From positions 1-62,310 of the forward strand of contig JBQTIB010000025.1 in the NCBI GenBank assembly GCA_052389435.1: a stretch of DNA of 62,310 bases. Direction: 5' to 3'. The notes beneath the pieces are model-generated. The model saw nothing but the letters and a program-made list of their open reading frames with translations, was not told the origin of the DNA and made no database searches. Below are positions 58,799 to 62,310 of the stretch, in pieces; position 1 is the stretch's first letter; each line of letters starts with the position of its first letter. Source of the DNA: JBQTKD01 sp052389435. GTDB lineage: Bacteria > Actinomycetota > Actinomycetes > Sporichthyales > Sporichthyaceae. Position numbers and translations under genes: made by a program.

Positions 58799-59986
58799 TC
58801 AGCGCTTCAGGTTGACCAGGTCTTCGAGGATCTGGTCGCTGGTGGTGATGACGCGGGAGTTCGCCTGGAAGCCGCGCTGGGCGACGATCAGGTTGGTGAA
58901 CTCCGCGGCGAGGTCGACGTTGCTCATCTCCAGGGAACCGGAACTGAGCAGACCGCGCCCGGCGGTGCCGGCTTGACCGAGCTGCTCGGTCCCGGAGTTG
59001 ACCGTCGTGCGGTACATCGATCCGCCGACCTTCTCCAGGCCGGGCGGGTTGTTGAAGTTGGCGAGGGCCACCTGGCCGAGCGGGCTCTTGAGCCCGTTGG
59101 AGAACACCCCGATCAGCGTGCCGTCCTGGGACATCGTGAACGCCTGCAGGGTGCCCATCGCGGAGCCGTTCTGCGCGGTGGCCGCCATGGAGGTCTGCCC
59201 GGCGTAGCCCGTGACCTTGGAGGTGTCGAGGGCGATGACCTGGCCGCCGGTCGCGGTGAAGGAGATCGCGGTGGAGGACGGCGTGGCGCCCGAGCCGGTG
59301 AAGGACAGCGTCGCCGGGCTCAGGGTGCCTGCGCCGGAGGCCAGCGACCACACGCCGCCGGCGCCGAGGGTGGCGGTGACGTCGAGGTCGATCGCGGTGC
59401 CGGCGGCGTCGAAGGTCCGGATCGCGGAGCGCACGACCGTGCCCACCGGGGCATCGGAGGGCAGGTTCCCGCCGAAGTTCACCGTGGTGGTCGCGACCGG
59501 TGCGAGGACCGACCCGACGGGCAGGACGATGTCGCCGACGGGGGCGTTGGTGTCGACGACGCCCCCGTTGGCCGACCAGCCCTGCACCGAGGCGCCCTCG
59601 GGGGAGACCAGGCGGCCGTTGGTGTCGAAGGAGAAGGCTCCGGCGCGCGTGTAGAGGTTCTCCCCGCCGTTGCGCACGACGAAGAACCCGTCGCCCTGGA
59701 TCATCAGGTCGGTCGAGCGGCCCGTGCTCTGCGCCGAGCCTTGCGCGAAGTTGGTGGTGATCGCCGACAGACGCACGCCGAGGCCGACCTGGGCGGGGTT
59801 CGTGCCGCCCTCCTCGCCGACGGGCGCGCCGGCGCCGCGCAGCATCTGGGAGAGCGTGTCCTGGAAGACGGTCGTGCTCGACTTGAAGCCCGTCGTGTTG
59901 ATGTTCGCGATGTTGTTGCCGGTGATGTCCATCATCGTCTGGTGCTGACGGAGCCCGGAGATGCCGGCGAACAGGGAGCGAAGCAT
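58799..59986 (-). CDS. flgE: Flagellar hook protein FlgE
   Basis: 395 aa from ATG 59986, preceded by TAGGAG 6 nt upstream. N-terminus LRSLFAGISGLRQHQTMMDITGNNIANINTTGFKSSTTVFQDTLSQML, middle domains, and C-terminus GSLEMSNVDLAAEFTNLIVAQRGFQANSRVITTSDQILEDLVNLKR. Forms the hook. Its frame is continuous with flgD upstream with no stop. Confidence 0.93.
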   Translation of the reverse strand: MLRSLFAGISGLRQHQTMMDITGNNIANINTTGFKSSTTVFQDTLSQMLRGAGAPVGEEGGTNPAQVGLGVRLSAITTNFAQGSAQSTGRSTDLMIQGDGFFVVRNGGENLYTRAGAFSFDTNGRLVSPEGASVQGWSANGGVVDTNAPVGDIVLPVGSVLAPVATTTVNFGGNLPSDAPVGTVVRSAIRTFDAAGTAIDLDVTATLGAGGVWSLASGAGTLSPATLSFTGSGATPSSTAISFTATGGQVIALDTSKVTGYAGQTSMAATAQNGSAMGTLQAFTMSQDGTLIGVFSNGLKSPLGQVALANFNNPPGLEKVGGSMYRTTVNSGTEQLGQAGTAGRGLLSSGSLEMSNVDLAAEFTNLIVAQRGFQANSRVITTSDQILEDLVNLKR

Positions 59987-60481
59987 GGTGTCTCCTACGG
60001 GTGGGGGCGGGAAGGGAACGACAGCCGGGGAGCTGACGGCGGGTCTGGTGGGGATGGGCGCGGCCTGCACGGAGGTGATGTCGCCCATGGCGACGACGGC
60101 CCGATCGGGGCCGACGGTGAGCGTCGCACCGGCGGTGGTGAACGAGGCGCCGCCGACGAGGCCGGAGAGTTCGGTGCCGTCGGGGGCGTGCCAGGTGACG
60201 GTCCGCCCGACGAGGGCGGCCGCCGACAGCAGGCTCTGGGCGCCCAGGGACTGCGCGACCGCGGCGGCGATCTCCTCGAGTTTCTCGACCTGGGTGAACT
60301 GAGCGGTCTGCGCCATGAACTGGGCGCTGTCGGTCGGGGCGGTGGGGTCCTGGTACTTCAACTGGGCGACGAGGAGTTTGAGGAAGGCGTCCTTGCCGAG
60401 GGAGTTGCCCGGGGTCGAGGGCCCCGTGATCGGGGACGTGCCGAGCAGGGACGAGATCGGAGTGGGCGGAAGGACGGTCAA
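59987..60481 (-). CDS. flgD: Flagellar hook-capping protein FlgD, in frame with flgE
   Basis: 165 codons from TTG 60481, with CAGGAG 5 nt upstream. FlgD signature: NSLGKDAFLKLLVAQLKYQDPTAPTDSAQFMAQTAQFTQVEKLEEIAAAV, then LVGRTVTWHAPDGTELSGLVGGASFTTAGATLTVGPDRAVVAMGDITSVQAA. No stop follows: the frame passes through a Pro-rich 25-residue tail into the flgE ATG, so reading through gives a 560-aa FlgD-FlgE protein. A TAG sits in the adjacent frame exactly in the flgE ribosome-binding site. Cap that assembles the hook. Confidence 0.85.
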
Positions 60482-60500
60482 CGGATCTCCTGACGGTTCA

Positions 60501-62102
60501 TCACAGCTGAAGGTCGAGACCGGGTCTGCCGGACGGGTGGGTGTCGCGGGCGGGTTCGTGCTCGGCGTCCGGGGAAGCGGGGCGGTCGGGGCTGGAGCGG
60601 CCTGGCCGGTCCGAACCGTCGTGGGACCGGCCGCCGGCGGTGTCCGGGCCGCCGTCGCGGCCGGCGGCGAGCGGATCGGAGGTCGACGGCGCACCGACGC
60701 CGACCTCGGCGCTCATCTGCACCGACCCGGTCGCCACCCCGGCGGCCTCGAGGGCCCGGCGCAGGTCGGGAAGGGCGGCGGTCAGGGCGTCGCGGGCGAG
60801 GTCGTTGCCGCCGGCCAGTCGCAGGTCCACTCGCCCGTCGCGCAGTTCGATCTCCAGCCGTACCGGGCCCAGCAGATCCGGGGTCATCTCGACGGTCACG
60901 ACATGCGTGCCGTCGACGCCGCGACTGTGCACCGCGACGACCGGTCCGAGGAGCTGTGCCGCCGCCACCGGGTGCGCCGCGGCGCTCTGCGGCGGTGTCG
61001 CCGCCGCGGCCGCGGGCGTGCTCGCGAGCGGCGCCGGGCCCGCGGCTGCACCCGGGGTTGGCCCGGGCTCCGTCGCGGCGGTCCGCGGCGCCGGATCGGC
61101 GGCGGCGCGCTCCACGGGGACCGCCGGGGACCCCGAAACCGTTGTCCCGGAACGGAAGCGCGGGTCGGCGGTGTGCGCTGGGACCATGGGCAGGCGATCG
61201 GGACCGGGGTTCGGCGCCGCGGTCGGCGGCGCCGTGGGAGACGCGTCCGCGGGGCCGGGGAGTGCCGCGATGGCGGCGCCGGCCGCGGCCCGTGCCTCCG
61301 GTCGGGTACTGCCCTCGAGGTGGCCGCGGCGGGTCGGCGGGACCGCTGCGTGCTCGGTTCCCGCCGCTGCACGGACGGCGGCGGCGACGGCCTGGCCTGG
61401 GGGGACCGGTGGGTTGCCCGGCGGCGTCGCACCGGGTGTGGCGGGGCGTTCCGCTCCGACGGCCGGCGGAAGCGAGCGGGTCTTCGCCGCGGCGGCGGTG
61501 CCGTCCGCGGCTGCGCCGAACTCCCGCCGCGTCGGGGGATCGCCCGCGGCGCCCGGAGTGGGAAGACCAGCGGGCTCGGCCGCAATCGCCGACCGCTGCG
61601 CGGGAGCCGCCACGGGGGACGGAGCCGAGGGCCGCGGGTCCGAGTCCGGGCTCGAGGATTCGGCCGTCGCCGGCCCGGCGCTCGGCGCCCCGGCCGCGAT
61701 GGCCGCCGCCGAGGCGGCGTTCGCCCCGGAAGCGGGCACGGACGATGGGTCGGGCGCAGAGAAGGGCGCCGGCGACGGGGCCGGCAACGGTCCGGGCGAC
61801 GTGCTCGCCGTTGCGGTCTCGCCCGACTGCTCCGGATCGGTGCCGTCGGGTACGGCGTCGCCGTTGCCCGATGCGGTGGGCGCGGTGGGCGCGGTGGGCG
61901 TCGGGGTCGCGGAGGAGGGTTCGGCGAGCAGGAGGGCCACCAGGGCGGCGAACTCTCCGCCGACACCGACACCGGCACCGACACCGACACCGGCACCGGG
62001 GCTCGCACCGAGACCGGCGACGGCCCTCGCACCGGCGGCGGAGCCCGTCGCACCGGCGCCGCGGCCGACGGCCGGACCGGGAAGGATGGCGGGGGTGGTC
62101 AT
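60501..62102 (-). CDS. fliK: Flagellar hook-length control protein FliK
   Basis: 533 aa. Most of it is Pro/Ala/Thr-rich and unstructured, as in FliK rulers. The C-terminal Flg_hook domain reads GTHVVTVEMTPDLLGPVRLEIELRDGRVDLRLAGGNDLARDALTAALPDLRRALEAAGV. It interacts with FlhB to end hook growth. Short hexanucleotide runs (ACACCGGC-like, 61966-62005) encode the GVGVGAGVG segment. ATG overlaps the upstream stop. Confidence 0.85.
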   Translation of the reverse strand: MTTPAILPGPAVGRGAGATGSAAGARAVAGLGASPGAGVGVGAGVGVGGEFAALVALLLAEPSSATPTPTAPTAPTASGNGDAVPDGTDPEQSGETATASTSPGPLPAPSPAPFSAPDPSSVPASGANAASAAAIAAGAPSAGPATAESSSPDSDPRPSAPSPVAAPAQRSAIAAEPAGLPTPGAAGDPPTRREFGAAADGTAAAAKTRSLPPAVGAERPATPGATPPGNPPVPPGQAVAAAVRAAAGTEHAAVPPTRRGHLEGSTRPEARAAAGAAIAALPGPADASPTAPPTAAPNPGPDRLPMVPAHTADPRFRSGTTVSGSPAVPVERAAADPAPRTAATEPGPTPGAAAGPAPLASTPAAAAATPPQSAAAHPVAAAQLLGPVVAVHSRGVDGTHVVTVEMTPDLLGPVRLEIELRDGRVDLRLAGGNDLARDALTAALPDLRRALEAAGVATGSVQMSAEVGVGAPSTSDPLAAGRDGGPDTAGGRSHDGSDRPGRSSPDRPASPDAEHEPARDTHPSGRPGLDLQL

Positions 62103-62310
62103 GCGCCGGCTCCCAACGTGTCGAGGACCTTCTGCACGTACGCGCGGGTTTCCGCGTACGGGGGAATGCCGCCCGCGCGGTCGAACGCGCCGGCGCCGGC
62201 GTTGTTGGCCGCCAGCGCACGCGGCAGGGAGTCGAAGCGGTCGAGGGGCGCGGCGAGCAGGCGCCCGGCGCCGTCGATCGCCGCGGACGGATTCAGCGGA
62301 TCGACCCCCA
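62099..62310 (-). CDS. Lytic transglycosylase (SLT), C-terminal part
   Basis: Cut by the window edge; the last ~70 codons read NPSAAIDGAGRLLAAPLDRF, then DSLPRALAANNAGAGAFDRAG, then GIPPYAETRAYVQKVLDTLGAGA. This is the end of an SLT domain (usual AYNAG motif here NNAG). In flagellar operons such enzymes open peptidoglycan for the rod. Stop overlaps fliK ATG. Confidence 0.85.
   Translation of the reverse strand, partial: GVDPLNPSAAIDGAGRLLAAPLDRFDSLPRALAANNAGAGAFDRAGGIPPYAETRAYVQKVLDTLGAGA

Overview
The window looks like chromosomal DNA of a motile, very high-GC actinobacterium. It carries GTG/TTG-rich starts, a mycothiol-type (MDMPI-like) protein, a DivIVA-like coiled-coil protein, an Rpf-like resuscitation enzyme, two ECF sigma factors and a complete-looking late flagellar/chemotaxis locus of the kind found in motile or zoospore-forming Actinobacteria (Sporichthya-, Kineococcus- or Nocardioides-like). 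I cannot fix the genus from sequence alone. No rRNA, tRNA, CRISPR array or insertion sequence was seen.

Positions 1-29,000 are an ordinary mosaic: stress and sigma genes (SigK-like ECF factor; a second ECF factor with an overlapping anti-sigma gene), secreted proteins (S1-type protease, lipoprotein, Rpf-like transglycosylase), a linalool dehydratase/isomerase-like enzyme with a membrane partner, two acetyltransferases, gluconokinase, an acyl-CoA dehydrogenase, Uma2 and DUF559 nuclease-like genes, a MauE-DsbA fusion, and a five-gene peptide-type ABC transporter (substrate-binding protein, two permeases, two ATPases) joined by 4-nt start/stop overlaps. Oddities here are a gene with no stop codon, a substrate-binding protein whose lipoprotein signal lacks an ATG/GTG/TTG start, a ~100-bp palindromic element present twice around a DUF559 gene beside two DnaA-box-like sites, and a pair of homologous 47-48-residue membrane microproteins.

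Positions 29,755-62,310 form a flagellar and chemotaxis island. Leftward come a FliT-like gene, fliS, fliD, fliC and a FliA/WhiG-type sigma gene. Rightward come flgN-flgK-flgL-fliW-csrA. The rest runs leftward from the right edge: (SLT)-fliK-flgD-flgE / flbD-motA-motB-fliL / fliM-fliN-fliO-fliP-fliQ-fliR-flhB / flhA-flhF-like / cheA-cheW-mcp-cheB-cheR-cheY-cheX-cheY-cheX-like. Rod, MS-ring and export-ATPase genes (flgB/C, fliE-J) are not in the window and probably lie to the right.

The main regulatory observation is that nearly every sizeable gap in the island contains the same two-part motif: CTCA(A/G), exactly 15 nt, then G(C/T)CGA. It is read here as the promoter of the FliA-type sigma factor encoded in the island. 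Two leaders, those of flagellin and of flbD-motAB, begin with a hairpin presenting a CGGA loop closed by A-U, which resembles a CsrA site. The flhA leader has a related sequence. csrA and its antagonist fliW are encoded next door, so a sigma-28 plus CsrA/FliW circuit over several flagellar operons is a coherent hypothesis. FlgD and FlgE share one reading frame without an intervening stop, and the only chemoreceptor is a soluble protein with three near-identical GAF domains.
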